Positions 63,255 through 64,000 of a stretch of DNA of 64,000 bases are shown in pieces. The translations under genes and the position numbers were made by a program. The notes under the pieces are model-generated. The model worked only from the letters and a program-made list of their open reading frames with translations. It ran no database searches and was not told the DNA's origin. Position 1 is the first letter of the stretch. Every line of letters begins with the position of its first letter. The stretch is from Malonomonas sp945787335 (GTDB lineage: Bacteria > Desulfobacterota > Desulfuromonadia > Desulfuromonadales > Geopsychrobacteraceae), in the NCBI GenBank assembly GCA_947259535.1, contig CAMYME010000015.1, positions 1-64,000 of the forward strand. Reading direction: 5' to 3'.

Positions 63255-63728
63255 ATGAAAAAATTGATGCTCATCTTCAATGTTCTGCTTTTTACCGGTC
63301 TGCTTGGCGGCGCGGCCCTGGCGGAAGAATACGCCAATCGCGCCGAATGCGTGGAAATGGCCAAAGCGGCGGAGGCGCTGCTGCTTGAAGACATGGGTGC
63401 AGGGGTTCGGGAAATCTCCAACCCGGAAGGGAAATTCGTCTGGAAGGATTCCTATGTTTTTCTAATGGACTTGGAGGGGAATATGCTGGCCCACCCCTTT
63501 GTTCCACAACTGACCACGAAAGGGTCGCTCTTCTACGTCGCCGACAAGAACAAGGATAATCCTAAGATGATCTTTGTCGAATTTGTCGACATCGCCAAGA
63601 AAAATGGCGAAGGCTGGATCAGCTACATGTGGCCGAAGCCGAATTCGCGTGATGCGGTCGATAAGTTCACCTACATCCGCCGCGTCGGCTACACCGACCT
63701 GCTGGTCGGCGCCGGCTTCTATCCCTGA
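63255..63728 (+). CDS. periplasmic single-Cache-domain protein
   Basis: ATG behind GACGGAGGAAACAC. Signal peptide (cut near ALAEE), then a sCache_2-type domain of about 135 residues with FVWKDSYVFLMDLEGNMLAHPF, GWISYMWPKP and DLLVGAGFYP, which usually senses small organic acids. It has no membrane or output domain, so it is a free periplasmic binding sensor or accessory. Ends at a strong terminator. Confidence 0.88.
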   Translation: MKKLMLIFNVLLFTGLLGGAALAEEYANRAECVEMAKAAEALLLEDMGAGVREISNPEGKFVWKDSYVFLMDLEGNMLAHPFVPQLTTKGSLFYVADKNKDNPKMIFVEFVDIAKKNGEGWISYMWPKPNSRDAVDKFTYIRRVGYTDLLVGAGFYP

Positions 63729-63748
63729 TAGCCATTCTCTTCTGCGAA

Positions 63749-63787
63749 AAAACCGCCCCGGCAAGCACCTGCCGGGGCGGTTTTTTT
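63749..63787 (+). terminator. intrinsic terminator after the Cache-domain gene
   Basis: Perfect stem CCGCCCCGGCA and TGCCGGGGCGG with a 6-base loop is followed by seven T. Confidence 0.95.
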
Positions 63788-63810
63788 CGGACCTTTAACC
63801 AAACAAAGGC

Positions 63811-64000
63811 TGCTGTCACCACGGCACCAAGGGCACGAAGAAAAACGTTATAACGGAGAGGCGCTGAGTTCGCAGAGAGAGGCCATAACCTTTCTCTTTT
63901 CGTTTTAACCACATATGACTCTCTTTTTGGCTCTTGATCTTCTATCCAGCTCTCCGACTCCGCGTTAATGCTGATGATTTTGCTTGGTGTTCTTGGTGTC
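63811..64000. repeat. degenerate intergenic repeat at window end
   Basis: CACCACGGCACCAAGGGCACGAAG near 63818-63841 is matched in inverted orientation by CTTGGTGTTCTTGGTGTC at 63983-64000. This resembles the widespread ACCACGAAGxACACGAAG type of dispersed repeat of bacterial and metagenomic sequences. It has no credible gene. Confidence 0.5.

Overview
The window is a GC-rich (about 60% by eye), gene-dense chromosomal segment that best fits an anaerobic, respiring member of the Desulfuromonadia (Geobacter/Desulfuromonas/Pelobacter-like). This rests on gene content, not on a marker gene. The pointers are a 14-gene nuo operon with separate nuoC and nuoD and a ferredoxin-extended NuoF; a second NuoE/NuoF/NuoG-GltD cluster of the Geobacter SfrAB type; a multiheme cytochrome, Tat ferredoxin and NrfD quinone-oxidoreductase cluster; sigma-54 regulation; heme-c sensor proteins; and an in-frame UGA in an AhpD-like gene that looks like selenocysteine. 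I found no rRNA, tRNA or CRISPR array.

Layout. 1-4.2 kb (minus): a tiny membrane protein, a frameshifted xthA, recQ and a short UbiD-family decarboxylase. 4.3-19.3 kb (minus): complete nuoA-N operon with a sigma-70-type promoter next to a perfect palindrome. nuoG carries a short out-of-frame deletion that removes the first [2Fe-2S] cysteine. 19.7-22.6 kb (minus): ABC exporter pair, AhpD-like selenoprotein and Hsp33; the ABC ATPase transcript may be leaderless. 22.7-27.8 kb (plus): a compact run of small unknown proteins, GGCT-like protein, methyltransferase, DUF2721, zinc-ribbon, spermidine-synthase-like protein and bioA. 28-31.2 kb (minus): GAF protein and cation/proton antiporter.

31.3-43.4 kb is the most interesting part. 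A minus-strand cluster encodes two paralogous single-helix small proteins, a degenerate receiver read in frame into one of them, a 50-residue membrane protein, a pentaheme cytochrome, a Tat-exported ferredoxin, an NrfD/HybB-like membrane protein, a heme-type sensor without a kinase and a four-helix membrane protein. It starts at a near-consensus sigma-54 promoter with a direct repeat and a 21-bp palindrome upstream. Divergent from it is an NtrC-type regulator. A few kilobases away is a histidine kinase whose periplasmic domain is homologous to the orphan sensor; both carry an unusual CX4CHFH motif. I infer one sigma-54-controlled menaquinone/cytochrome module sensed through heme-type domains. 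In between are a DUF350-like plus transglutaminase-like pair and a DUF2270 protein.

43.7-51.2 kb: PilZ/GNAT-like protein, GAF-HD-GYP protein, methyltransferase, FadL-type porin, a truncated ferritin-like ORF and a glutathionyl-hydroquinone reductase. 51.7-56.2 kb: SfrAB/Hnd-like NAD(P)H oxidoreductase with a perfect 39-bp tandem duplication in the NuoF-like subunit. 56.3-63.7 kb: CBS protein, small zinc-binding protein, acetolactate-synthase-like plus aldehyde-dehydrogenase pair, Cse60-like small protein, a 613-residue UbiD homologue, DUF3024 and Cache-domain proteins. The last 200 bases look like a dispersed intergenic repeat.

Several genes carry short indels (xthA, nuoG, the ferritin-like ORF, the 39-bp duplication), so assembly error must be separated from biology before those genes are called broken.
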